Shown piece after piece: positions 51,440-59,878 of a stretch of DNA of 64,000 nucleotides (the stretch's first letter is position 1; each line of letters starts with the position of its first letter). The position numbers and the translations under genes were made by a program. The stretch lies in contig DAIMZO010000009.1 in the NCBI GenBank assembly GCA_036733925.1, positions 1 to 64,000 of the forward strand, given 5' to 3'. This DNA is from UBA2897 sp036733925. GTDB taxonomy: Bacteria > Bacillota > Negativicutes > Selenomonadales > Selenomonadaceae. The notes beneath the pieces are model-generated. The model searched no databases, had not been told where the DNA came from, and worked only from the letters and a program-made list of their open reading frames with translations.

Positions 51440-52249
51440 ATGGAACTCAGTAGTATCCAAATCATTCTGGTCTTCCTTTGGTCGGCCATCGCCGGCATGG
51501 GGTCGGTCCTGGACGAATTGCAGACGCACCGCCCGCTCATTGCCTGCACGGTCACCGGACTTATCCTCGGCGATATGACGACTGGTATCATCATCGGTGG
51601 TACGCTCGAAATGATCGCCCTCGGCTGGATGAACATCGGCGCGGCTATGGCACCGGATGCGGCGCTTGCCTCGACGATCTCCACCATCCTCGTCATCGCC
51701 GGTCATCAGGATGTGGCCGCTGGTATCGCCATCGCGATGCCGCTTGCAGCAGCAGGCCAGGTGCTCACGATCCTCTGCCGTACGCTGACGGTCGTGTTCC
51801 AGCACTGGGCTGACGGCTTCGCCGAGAAGGGCGAGCTGCGCGGCATCGACCTCTGCCACCTCGGCGCACTTGCCATTCAGGCACTGCGCGTCGCAGTTCC
51901 GTCCGTACTCGTCGCGATGTACATCGGCACTGGCGCTGTCCAGGCCATGCTCAATGCAATCCCGCCAGTCATTACGGGCGGCCTGCAGGTCGCTGGCGGC
52001 TTCATCGTCGTCGTCGGTTATGCGATGGTCATCAACATGATGGGCGCGAAATACCTCATGCCGTTCTTCTTCCTCGGCTTCGTCGTCGCGGCGTTCACGA
52101 CGTTCAACCTCGTTGCGCTCGGCGTCATCGGCCTCGTCCTCGCTATCGTCTACGTCCAGCTCAACCCGAAATACGCACAGGTTGCGGCGGCTCCGGCAGC
52201 TGCTCCCTCTTCGGGCGCGGATGACGACCTCGATGACGAACTGGACTGA
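51440..52249 (+). CDS. PTS mannose-family EIIC permease
   Basis: 269 residues with seven or so membrane segments. The family stretches GLILGDMTTGIIIGGTLEMIALGWMNIGAAMAPDAALAS and the GQVLTI region are present. With EIID it forms the sugar channel in the inner membrane. Its C-terminus is an Ala/Pro linker with an acidic tail (GADDDLDDELD), similar in character to that of EIIA. A ribosome site GGAGGGGAA precedes the ATG. Confidence 0.95.
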   Translation: MELSSIQIILVFLWSAIAGMGSVLDELQTHRPLIACTVTGLILGDMTTGIIIGGTLEMIALGWMNIGAAMAPDAALASTISTILVIAGHQDVAAGIAIAMPLAAAGQVLTILCRTLTVVFQHWADGFAEKGELRGIDLCHLGALAIQALRVAVPSVLVAMYIGTGAVQAMLNAIPPVITGGLQVAGGFIVVVGYAMVINMMGAKYLMPFFFLGFVVAAFTTFNLVALGVIGLVLAIVYVQLNPKYAQVAAAPAAAPSSGADDDLDDELD

Positions 52250-52269
52250 TTGGTGAGGAGGAAACTATC

Positions 52270-53094
52270 ATGGAAAAGAAACTGACGAAAAGTGATTTTT
52301 TCTGGGCGTTCATCCGCTCCAACTTCCTCCAGGGCTCCTGGAACATGGAACGCATGCAGGCGCTCGGCTATGCATTCGGCATGGTGCCGATCCTGCGCCG
52401 CCTCTATACGGGCGATGACCTGAAGCAGGCCATGAAGCGCCATCTCGAGTTCTACAACACGCAGCCGTTCGTCACGGCGCCGATCATCGGCATCACGGCG
52501 GCCCTCGAGGAGAAGAAGGCCAACGGCGCAGACATCCCGGACGGCGTCATCAACGGCATCAAGGTCGGCATGATGGGCCCGCTGGCCGGCGTCGGCGACC
52601 CAATCTTCTGGGGCACGCTGCGCCCAATCACGGCAGCGCTCGGCGCTTCGTTCGCGGTTACCGGCTCGATCCTCGGCCCGCTCGTATTCTTCGTGCTGTT
52701 CAACGTGATCCGCCTCTGGGTGCGCTGGTTCGGCATCAAATACGGCTACGCCAAGGGCACGGATATCGTGCAGGATGTCGCTGGCAACAAGCTCCAGAAA
52801 CTCACGGAGGGCGCTTCCATCCTCGGTCTGTTCGTCATGGGTGCCCTGGTCAATAAATGGACCTCGGTCAACATCCCGGTCGTCATCTCGCAGATCACGA
52901 ACGCGAAGGGCGAAGTCGTCACGACGACCGTCCAGACCGTCCTCGATCAGCTGATGCCGGGCCTCGTCCCATTGCTCATGACGTTCGCGTGCATGGCACT
53001 CCTCCGCCGGAAGGTCAACGCAATCTGGATCATCTTCGGCCTGTTCGCGGTCGGCATCATCTGCTACGGCCTCGGCATCATGAACGTGAAATAA
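52270..53094 (+). CDS. PTS mannose-family EIID component
   Basis: 274 residues. The cytoplasmic N-terminal part (DFFWAFIRSNFLQGSWNMERMQALGYAF) and the motif HLEFYNTQPFVTAPIIGITAALEE, then GPLAGVGDPIFWGTLRPI, are diagnostic of EIID (ManZ). One or more membrane segments anchor the C-terminus. Last PTS gene, followed by a terminator. Confidence 0.96.
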   Translation: MEKKLTKSDFFWAFIRSNFLQGSWNMERMQALGYAFGMVPILRRLYTGDDLKQAMKRHLEFYNTQPFVTAPIIGITAALEEKKANGADIPDGVINGIKVGMMGPLAGVGDPIFWGTLRPITAALGASFAVTGSILGPLVFFVLFNVIRLWVRWFGIKYGYAKGTDIVQDVAGNKLQKLTEGASILGLFVMGALVNKWTSVNIPVVISQITNAKGEVVTTTVQTVLDQLMPGLVPLLMTFACMALLRRKVNAIWIIFGLFAVGIICYGLGIMNVK

Positions 53095-53143
53095 GAGACC
53101 CGCATACACGAATACTCGCAAACGGTTACTTTCGCCTCTCATT

Positions 53144-53175
53144 GGCGGGTGCCCCGGATTGGGCGCCCGTCTTTT
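53144..53175 (+). terminator. Terminator of the PTS operon
   Basis: Stem GGCGGGTGCCC/GGGCGCCCGTC with G-U pairs, loop of six, then five Ts. Confidence 0.85.
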
Positions 53176-53190
53176 TCTTTCGGTTATCCC

Positions 53191-53219
53191 TTTACTTTTC
53201 CCGGCAGATTCCTTAAAAT
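53191..53219 (+). promoter_or_regulatory. Promoter of pfkA
   Basis: TTTACT (53191-53196), 17-bp spacer and TAAAAT (53214-53219), 67 bp before the start codon. Confidence 0.6.
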
Positions 53220-53286
53220 AGAAGAGTATGGGGAAAGATAGGAATAGGAACTACCCGTTGAGGCAGTGAAATAGGAGAGATGCATT

Positions 53287-54252
53287 ATGATCAAAAAAGC
53301 AATTGCCGTGATGACGTCCGGCGGAGACAGCCCGGGCATGAACGCAGCGGCGCGCGCCGTCGTGCGCACGGCGATTTCCGAGGGCGTGCAGGTCTTCGGC
53401 ATCTACAATGGCTATAAAGGCATGATCGATGACGATATCCACGAGCTGACGTCCCGTTCGGTCAGCGACATCATCCAGCGCGGCGGCACGTTCCTCGGCA
53501 CGGCCCGCAGCATGGAGTTCAAGACGCCGGAAGGCCGTCAGAAGGGCTTCCAGAACCTGCAGAAGCACAACATCGAGGGCCTCGTCATCATCGGCGGTGA
53601 CGGCAGCCTGACGGGCGGCTCGCTGCTCTCGAAGGAAACCGGCATTCCTATCGTCGGCATCCCGGGCACAATCGACAACGACGTCTGGGGCACAGACTAC
53701 ACGATCGGCTGTGACACGGCCGCGAACACGATTGTCGACGCGCTGAACAAGCTGCGCGACACGGCATCGGCGCACCGCCGCATCATGGTCGTCGAGGTCA
53801 TGGGCCATACGTCGGGCTGGCTCGCCGTGATGTCCGGCATCGCGGGCGGCGCGGAGTACGTGCTGATCCCGGAGGTCAAGTTCAATATCCCGGATATGTG
53901 CCGCGACCTCAAAGAGGCCTATGACGGCGGCAAGCGCTACAGCATCATCGTCGTCGCGGAGGGCGCCGGCTCCGGCATGGAGATCGGCAAGCAGGTCGAG
54001 AAGCTCACGCAGATCGATACGCGCGTGTCCGTGCTCGGCCATATCCAGCGCGGCGGTTCGCCGACCGTCGAGGACCGCATGAAGGCCTCGATGCTCGGCG
54101 AGAAGGCGGCGCTCGCGATCATCTCGGGTGCGTCGGACGTCGTGTTCGGCTTCAACGAGGGCAAGGTCGTCAGCATCAACCTGTTCGACGCGGTCAACAA
54201 CACGAAGACGCTCGACCCGGAGCTGATCCGCCTCGCACGCGTTCTTGCGTGA
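53287..54252 (+). CDS. pfkA: ATP-dependent 6-phosphofructokinase
   Basis: 321 residues, the bacterial PfkA length. GGDSPGMNAAARAVV at 12-26, GGDGS at 103-107 (Gly at the second position after GGD favours ATP use) and the catalytic PGTIDNDVWGTD with Asp. VEVMGHTSGWLA and HIQRGGSPT bind the sugar phosphate. It commits fructose 6-phosphate to glycolysis. It has its own promoter after the PTS operon, so sugar uptake and glycolysis are neighbours here. Confidence 0.96.
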   Translation: MIKKAIAVMTSGGDSPGMNAAARAVVRTAISEGVQVFGIYNGYKGMIDDDIHELTSRSVSDIIQRGGTFLGTARSMEFKTPEGRQKGFQNLQKHNIEGLVIIGGDGSLTGGSLLSKETGIPIVGIPGTIDNDVWGTDYTIGCDTAANTIVDALNKLRDTASAHRRIMVVEVMGHTSGWLAVMSGIAGGAEYVLIPEVKFNIPDMCRDLKEAYDGGKRYSIIVVAEGAGSGMEIGKQVEKLTQIDTRVSVLGHIQRGGSPTVEDRMKASMLGEKAALAIISGASDVVFGFNEGKVVSINLFDAVNNTKTLDPELIRLARVLA

Positions 54253-54288
54253 TTAACGGTCTGCATAGACGGAGAGATGCAGAAAAAT

Positions 54289-54317
54289 TTGACAAAAGAA
54301 TAGAAATTCGCTACTGT
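54289..54317 (+). promoter_or_regulatory. Promoter of the first membrane GGDEF gene
   Basis: Perfect TTGACA (54289-54294), 17-bp spacer and TACTGT (54312-54317). It probably serves both GGDEF genes. Confidence 0.6.
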
Positions 54318-54382
54318 ATGGGTAGAGGGACTTTTTACCCTGATTTCAGATCGGATTTTTGAAGAACAGGAGGCGGAGAACG

Positions 54383-56062
54383 ATGAAGAAAAGGTATTTT
54401 CCTGTCGTTTTCTTCCTGCTGTTTTTTTGTGCCTGTTTCCTGCCTGCCCTGCCAGCGGGTGCCGCGAACGTCGATGGGAGCTGGTTCTACCATGCCGGCG
54501 ATTTCTCGCTGTCTGCGGGCGGTGCGGATTCGTGGAAAAGCGAGGATGTGCGCGAAGATGCGGACTGGCACGCCATCGACTCCGACAAGGAGCCGGATGG
54601 CTTCGGCAGCGCGAACGACCTGTGGCTGACGGCATACGTCCGGGAGGACAACGTGCGCGCGGATACGCTCATGTTCCATACGGAGGGGCAGGCTGTGCGC
54701 GTATGGCTCGGCAATCAGCAGATCTACAGCTATGCCGGCATGGGCCGGCAGTGGCATCTCGTGCGCCTGCCGGAGTTCCACGGGCTGACGCGCCTGACCA
54801 TCCACCTCGAATCGGACTGGGCGAGGCAGCCGCATAAGATTACCTCGATTTCCATCGGCAATGAGATCGAGCAGGCGGAAAAATACTATCTGTACGACAT
54901 CTCCTATGCGGTCGCCTTGCCGGTCGCCCTGCTGACCATCCTGATCCTGCTCGTCTTCAAACAGAAGGCCTGGCGCAAGATCTATCACCGGTTGATTGCC
55001 CTGCTCGGCATCCTGATGCTCTGGATGCTGTGCGCGATGAACCTGCCGGAGCTCTTCACGGAGCATGAGGCCGTCGTCCTGTGGAAGATTTCGACGGTTC
55101 TGCTGTACCTGATCCCGATCAGTGCTTTCTCGGTCATCGAGGCGATTCTTGAGCCGAATCTCGCGCGCGATATATGCTATATCCGGCGGTTCTTCCTCGG
55201 CCTTTTCGGCGTCGCCGTCTTCTTCGAGCTGCTGGGGCAGTACGGCCTGCTGCGTGGCCTACAGGTGCTCAACGTCCTGTTCTCCATCGGCGGGCTCTGG
55301 GCCATCGTATGGATGGGTGCGTCCGTCAAGCACGGCAATATCTACAGCAAGGCATTGATCGTGCCGATGACGACGCTGTTCCTGTTCTACCAGTTCGACG
55401 GCTGGTGCTATCTGCTGCGCTTCGTGGACTACTCGGTGATCTTGACCCCGTTCAGCGTCTACACCTTCGGGATCTTCCTGTTCATCCTGCTGCGGCAGCA
55501 GATCTTCTGGTCGCACAAGCTCGAGAGCGAGGCGGTGGGCCTCGAGTTCGAGGCGGCGCAGGCCGTCGAGCGCGCGGAGGTCGATCCGCTGACGGACTGC
55601 CTGAATCGCGCGGCGTTCGAGCGCATGCTGCAGGAGTGCCTGCAGCGGCAGGATTGGCATCTCTGCCTGATCATGTTCGACATCGACCATTTCAAGCAGG
55701 TCAACGATACGTACGGGCACGATACCGGAGACAAGGTCCTCGTGAAGCTCACGCGCGTTGTGCGGCGCGTGCTCGACCGCCGGACGAAGTGCTTCCGCTG
55801 GGGCGGCGAGGAGTTCGTCGTGCTGTGCCCAGAGATGCCGCTTTCCGAGGCCGCGGAGCTCGCTCTGCGGATCTGCCATACGGTCGCGGCCGCGCTGATC
55901 CTGCCGCAGCGGCAGATCACGATCAGCCTCGGCGTCGCGCGGTGGCACGGGCCGGGCGACAAGGCCGACGAGCTCTTCCAGCGCATGGATCAGGCGCTCT
56001 ACCGCGCCAAGGAGGGCGGCCGGAACCGCGTTGCCGTAGAGGATGCCCTAGGGAAGCGATGA
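54383..56062 (+). CDS. Membrane diguanylate cyclase with extracytoplasmic sensor (paralogue 1)
   Basis: About 559 residues. Signal peptide (FFLLFFCACFLPALPAGAA), an extracytoplasmic beta-rich domain to about residue 175, seven or so membrane helices (about 178-375) and a C-terminal GGDEF domain with WGGEEF near residue 472 and the upstream DPLTDCLNRAAFE and FDIDHFKQVNDTYGH motifs. This is the 7TMR-DISM type of layout. The active signature predicts c-di-GMP synthesis. No RxxD I-site stands at the usual place. ATG 54383 follows GGAGGCGGAG. Sixteen bp separate it from its paralogue. Confidence 0.85.
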   Translation: MKKRYFPVVFFLLFFCACFLPALPAGAANVDGSWFYHAGDFSLSAGGADSWKSEDVREDADWHAIDSDKEPDGFGSANDLWLTAYVREDNVRADTLMFHTEGQAVRVWLGNQQIYSYAGMGRQWHLVRLPEFHGLTRLTIHLESDWARQPHKITSISIGNEIEQAEKYYLYDISYAVALPVALLTILILLVFKQKAWRKIYHRLIALLGILMLWMLCAMNLPELFTEHEAVVLWKISTVLLYLIPISAFSVIEAILEPNLARDICYIRRFFLGLFGVAVFFELLGQYGLLRGLQVLNVLFSIGGLWAIVWMGASVKHGNIYSKALIVPMTTLFLFYQFDGWCYLLRFVDYSVILTPFSVYTFGIFLFILLRQQIFWSHKLESEAVGLEFEAAQAVERAEVDPLTDCLNRAAFERMLQECLQRQDWHLCLIMFDIDHFKQVNDTYGHDTGDKVLVKLTRVVRRVLDRRTKCFRWGGEEFVVLCPEMPLSEAAELALRICHTVAAALILPQRQITISLGVARWHGPGDKADELFQRMDQALYRAKEGGRNRVAVEDALGKR

Positions 56063-56078
56063 TCGATAGGTGAATGTT

Positions 56079-57785
56079 ATGCATGAATTACAGCGGATCG
56101 GGCGAAGGGGGGGGCTGCTCCTGCTCGCCTGCATAGGAGTATTCTTCCTCGCCTGCACGGGATATGGGCTGCCACGGACCGAGGCGATGGAAATCGACGG
56201 CGGATGGGAATACCAGACCGTGGAGAACAGCAGCTGGCAGCCCTATGTGCTCGGCACTACGCAGCCGCTGGAGGGAACCGGCCATCACGTGGTCTGGCTC
56301 CGCGCGACCCTGCTGCCGGATTCCCCGGAAAAGGATACCATGCTGTTCATGACGACGATGAAGTCCATCCGCATCTGGATGGACGGGCAGGTCATCTACA
56401 ACTACGGGGCGTTCGGGCAGTCGTACCTTGGAGATGGCGCGCGCTGGCATCTCGTGAAGCTGCCGAAGATTGACGCGCCGACGGAGATCGATGTGCAGGT
56501 CTATTACGACGATACGAAACAGCAAGTTGGCATGTTCCGCAACTTGCTGTTCGATACGAGGCAGGCGCAGGTCAAGCGGCTCTTCCAGTATGACCTCGTC
56601 TATGCCTTCACGCTGCCGATCGCCGTGATCATCCTCGGCATGATGCTGATCCTGTACTGGTTCAATACGGATAAGAAGATGAAGCCGCTCTATCTGTCCG
56701 TCGGCGCGTTCATGCTGACGTTCTCCATCTGGGAGCTGTCCGCGTCGAACCTCAAGGAATTCCTGCTTGACGCGCCGCTGTTCTGGTGGGAGGTTCTTTC
56801 TTTTACGGCGTACCTCCTGCCGCTCACGGCGAACGGCATCCTCTACTGGGTGCTCCGGGATGAGCCGGATACGCATGTCGAGCTCGTGATCGGGGCGAAC
56901 GCCCTGCTGCTGTTCACTGCCGTGGCGCTCGAGAGCCTGGGCCTGTTCGGGCTGCATCGCATGATGGGCGGCTTCAATGCGCTGCTCGTCATCGGCGAGG
57001 GAATCACGATCTATTGGCTCGTCCAGGCGGCCCGCCACGGGAATATCCTGAGCAAAGCGGTTCTGCCGGCGACCGTGGCTTTCCTGCTTTTCGGCCTGTT
57101 CGATGGAACCGACAATTACGTGAACCTGTTCTCTTGGCCGGTGTACATGACGCCGTTCGGCATCTATGCATTCCTGATTTTCGTCGCTGGCGTCTTGAAG
57201 ACGCAGCTCGTGCATGAGGAGAGCCTGGCCAAGCGCGCAGCCGACCTGAAGCGCGAGGTCGAGGAGGCGACCGAGCTCTCCGAGCGCGATGCGCTGACCG
57301 CCTGCTACAACCGGACGATGATGGACAAGCTTTTCGCGCGGGCGAGGGAGAGCTCCTTGAAAAACGGCCAGCCGTTCGCCGCATTGATGCTCGACATCGA
57401 CCATTTCAAGCGCGTCAACGACGAGCACGGGCACGATGCCGGCGACGCCGTATTGCGCGACTTCGCGCATACCCTGCAGGAGAACCTCGACCCGACCAAA
57501 TACCTGATCCGCTGGGGCGGCGAGGAGTTCCTGATCCTGCTGCCATGCCTCGGCCTCGTCGAGGCCGCCGCGTTCGGCAACCAGCTGCGCCGCGAGATCG
57601 AGCGCGGCAAGATGGGTGGCCTTTCCATCACCTGCAGCATCGGCGCCGCAGTCTGGCACGAGAAAGATACGGATAACGCCTTCTTCCAGCGTGTCGACCG
57701 CGCCATGTACCAGGCCAAGCGCACCGGCCGCAACCGCGTCTGCCTCGAGACCGATATCGAGAGCCGTCTCCCACAGCGCGAATAG
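56079..57785 (+). CDS. Membrane diguanylate cyclase with extracytoplasmic sensor (paralogue 2)
   Basis: About 568 residues with the same layout as the gene before: signal peptide, extracytoplasmic domain with WRLVKLPKI-like segment, about seven membrane helices and a GGDEF domain with IRWGGEEF near residue 478 and LDIDHFKRVNDEHGHDAGD. The two arose by tandem duplication, since the extracytoplasmic domains align in order but differ widely in sequence. The enzyme should be active. ATG 56079 is chosen with AGGTGA upstream; GTG 56070 is an alternative. In-frame codon-like sequence continues 27 codons past the stop. Confidence 0.83.
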   Translation: MHELQRIGRRGGLLLLACIGVFFLACTGYGLPRTEAMEIDGGWEYQTVENSSWQPYVLGTTQPLEGTGHHVVWLRATLLPDSPEKDTMLFMTTMKSIRIWMDGQVIYNYGAFGQSYLGDGARWHLVKLPKIDAPTEIDVQVYYDDTKQQVGMFRNLLFDTRQAQVKRLFQYDLVYAFTLPIAVIILGMMLILYWFNTDKKMKPLYLSVGAFMLTFSIWELSASNLKEFLLDAPLFWWEVLSFTAYLLPLTANGILYWVLRDEPDTHVELVIGANALLLFTAVALESLGLFGLHRMMGGFNALLVIGEGITIYWLVQAARHGNILSKAVLPATVAFLLFGLFDGTDNYVNLFSWPVYMTPFGIYAFLIFVAGVLKTQLVHEESLAKRAADLKREVEEATELSERDALTACYNRTMMDKLFARARESSLKNGQPFAALMLDIDHFKRVNDEHGHDAGDAVLRDFAHTLQENLDPTKYLIRWGGEEFLILLPCLGLVEAAAFGNQLRREIERGKMGGLSITCSIGAAVWHEKDTDNAFFQRVDRAMYQAKRTGRNRVCLETDIESRLPQRE

Positions 57786-57881
57786 TCTTCGCAGGGCGCC
57801 TGCGGCATCGGCCGCGAGCCGTTCGCCCATATCTACTCGAAGGATTGCAGCCGCGACGTGCTGCTCTGATCCGTAGGATAG

Positions 57882-57930
57882 AAAAAGGGCTGTCACACGA
57901 TACTTTCTCGTTCGTGTGACAGCCCTTTTT
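57882..57930. terminator. Bidirectional terminator
   Basis: Long perfect stem AAAAAGGGCTGTCACACGA with its complement and T runs on both strands. It ends the GGDEF pair (+) and the lysA-like gene (-). Confidence 0.93.
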
Positions 57931-57950
57931 CATGCTATCTGGATTGGCAA

Positions 57951-59225
57951 TCATTCCTTGAGCGGCTTCATCAGGGAGCCTGAGAAGTAGAGCGTTGCGA
58001 AGTAGTCATTGAGGGTCTCGGGGCGGCGGATCATCTCGATGGTGCCGTCCGTGTGCAGCAAGAGCTCGGCACACCAGAGCTTGCCGTTGTAGTTGAAGCC
58101 CATGGCCGAGCCATGCGCGCCGGTGTCGTGGATGATCAGGCGGTCGCCGATGTCGATTTTCGGCAGCTTCCGGTCGATCGCGAATTTATCGTTGTTCTCG
58201 CAGAGCGAGCCCGTGACGTCGTAGACGTGGTCGCAGGGCTCATTTTCCTTGCCCGCGATCGTGATGTGGTGGTAGGCGCCGTACATGGCCGGGCGCATGA
58301 GGTTCGCCATGCACGAGTCGAGGCCGATATAGTCCTTGTAGGTCTTCTTCTCGTGGATGACGGTCGAGACGAGCCAGCCCGCCGTGCCCGTGATGGCGCG
58401 GCCGCACTCGGTCATGATCGCGACGTCGCCGAGGCCATTCGGCACCATCATCTCGTCGTAGAGCTGGTGGATGCCCTCGCCGATGTCGGCGATGTCGAGC
58501 GGTTCCTCCTCCGGACGGTACGGGATGCCGAAGCCGCCGCCGAGGTTCACGAACTCGACATGGATGCCGAGCTTGTCCTTGAGCTCGTTCGCGAGCGTGA
58601 ACACGAGCTTCGCGGTCAGCAGGAACGCCTCCTTGCGGCGCTCATTCGACGCGACCATCGTGTGCAGGCCGAAGCGGCGGATGCCTTTTTCCTCCTTGCA
58701 GATGCGGTAGGCCTCGATGAGCTGGTCATGCGGCAGGCCGTATTTCGCCTCGGTCGGTTTGCCGATGATGTCGTTGCCGTCGACGAGGTCGCCCGGGTTG
58801 TAGCGGAAGCAGATGACCTCCGGCAGGCCAGCGTTCTTCTCGAGGTAGTCGATATGCGAGATATCGTCGAGGTTGATGATCGCGCCGAGCGCGATGGCCT
58901 TCTGGAACTCGTCGGCTGGCGTGTCGTTCGACGTCAGCAGGATTTCCTCGCCCTTGACGCCAGAGACCTCGGAGAGGTAGAGCTCCGCGAGGCTGCTGTT
59001 GTCTGTGCCCGCGCCGTGCTCGTGCAGGAGCTTCACGATGCTCGGGTTCGGCAGCGCCTTGACCGCGAACTGCTCGCGGTACGCCGGCGCCCATGCGAAG
59101 GCCTCCTGGAACGCCTTCAGGTTATTGAGCATCGTGCGCTCGTCGTAGAGATGGAACGGGGTCGGATACTTCGCGATGACGCGCTCGAGCTGCTCTTTAT
59201 TGAGGGGAAAATGCTTCTCGGCCAT
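57951..59225 (-). CDS. lysA: Diaminopimelate decarboxylase-like fold-III PLP decarboxylase
   Basis: 424 residues. PLP lysine in FAVKALPNP (K56), glycine-rich VNLGGGFGIPY, and CENNDKFA at the place of the DAP-decarboxylase CESxD motif. The usual HIGSQ after the GLH motif reads GLHTMVASNE. So it belongs to the alanine-racemase-fold decarboxylases and is most like LysA, which makes lysine from meso-diaminopimelate, but the altered motifs leave room for another substrate. AGGAGG precedes the ATG. It has a consensus promoter. Confidence 0.75.
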   Translation of the reverse strand: MAEKHFPLNKEQLERVIAKYPTPFHLYDERTMLNNLKAFQEAFAWAPAYREQFAVKALPNPSIVKLLHEHGAGTDNSSLAELYLSEVSGVKGEEILLTSNDTPADEFQKAIALGAIINLDDISHIDYLEKNAGLPEVICFRYNPGDLVDGNDIIGKPTEAKYGLPHDQLIEAYRICKEEKGIRRFGLHTMVASNERRKEAFLLTAKLVFTLANELKDKLGIHVEFVNLGGGFGIPYRPEEEPLDIADIGEGIHQLYDEMMVPNGLGDVAIMTECGRAITGTAGWLVSTVIHEKKTYKDYIGLDSCMANLMRPAMYGAYHHITIAGKENEPCDHVYDVTGSLCENNDKFAIDRKLPKIDIGDRLIIHDTGAHGSAMGFNYNGKLWCAELLLHTDGTIEMIRRPETLNDYFATLYFSGSLMKPLKE

Positions 59226-59247
59226 AGTTTGTCCTCCTGTGCTGCAT

Positions 59248-59262
59248 TGAGAATAATTCTTG
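59248..59262. promoter_or_regulatory. Fur-like 7-1-7 inverted repeat in the lysA leader
   Basis: TGAGAAT-A-ATTCTTG resembles a 7-1-7 Fur-family box (TGATAAT-N-ATTATCA). It lies between the lysA promoter and its ribosome site. Similarity is partial. Confidence 0.3.
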
Positions 59263-59281
59263 CCTGTTAAAATGTATATTT

Positions 59282-59311
59282 ATTATAACAAAAACGATAT
59301 AGTAGTGTCAA
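59282..59311 (-). promoter_or_regulatory. Consensus sigma-A promoter of the lysA-like gene
   Basis: Perfect TTGACA (59306-59311) and perfect TATAAT (59282-59287) on the minus strand, spaced by 18 bp. It leaves a leader of about 50 nt. Confidence 0.88.
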
Positions 59312-59463
59312 TTCGTATGCAGATATTTTATGAAAAACTTGCACGCGATGGGATGGATTCTTTGTGCCGACTTTTTCTTTTTCCTCCATGCTTTCATGCC
59401 TTTGTGGTAAAATAAAGCATAGCTGATTGTTGTAAGAATCAAACGAACCGGAAAGGAAATATT

Positions 59464-59829
59464 ATGAGCCGCTTTCTGTTCTTTTTCCGCATCTTCCGCC
59501 GGGACCTGCTCGTGATGCTCTGCGCCATGCGGCATCGGGGCACGCCGAAGGGCGTCAAGTTCCTGCTGCTGCTCGCCATGCTGTATCTCGTGAGCCCGGT
59601 CGACCTTGTGCCGGACACCCTGCCCGTCGTCGGCTGGATCGACGACGCAGCCATCGTGCCGGCGGCCATCTGTGGCCTGACGAACCTCCTGCCGCGCGCC
59701 GTCCGCACGGACTGCGAGGAGCAGGCCGACCGCCTGCGCCGCCGCGCCCCATGGATTATCCTCGTCGCATCCCTGCTGATCCTCGCATGGGTCGCGTTCC
59801 TGATCTGGCTTATCATCCGGCTGCTTTGA
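59464..59829 (+). CDS. DUF1232 (YkvA-like) membrane protein
   Basis: 121 residues. The DUF1232 signature KFLLLLAMLYLVSPVDLVPDTLPVVGWIDDAAIV spans residues about 30-65, followed by a short hydrophilic part and a C-terminal membrane helix (WIILVASLLILAWVAFLIWLI). The family is widespread and of unknown function. GGAAAGGAAAT precedes the ATG. topB starts 50 bp later in the same direction. Confidence 0.85.
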   Translation: MSRFLFFFRIFRRDLLVMLCAMRHRGTPKGVKFLLLLAMLYLVSPVDLVPDTLPVVGWIDDAAIVPAAICGLTNLLPRAVRTDCEEQADRLRRRAPWIILVASLLILAWVAFLIWLIIRLL

Positions 59830-59878
59830 GGGCTTTCAACGTGAAAATCCGGAAACGGATGAGAGGAGAGAATTTGTT

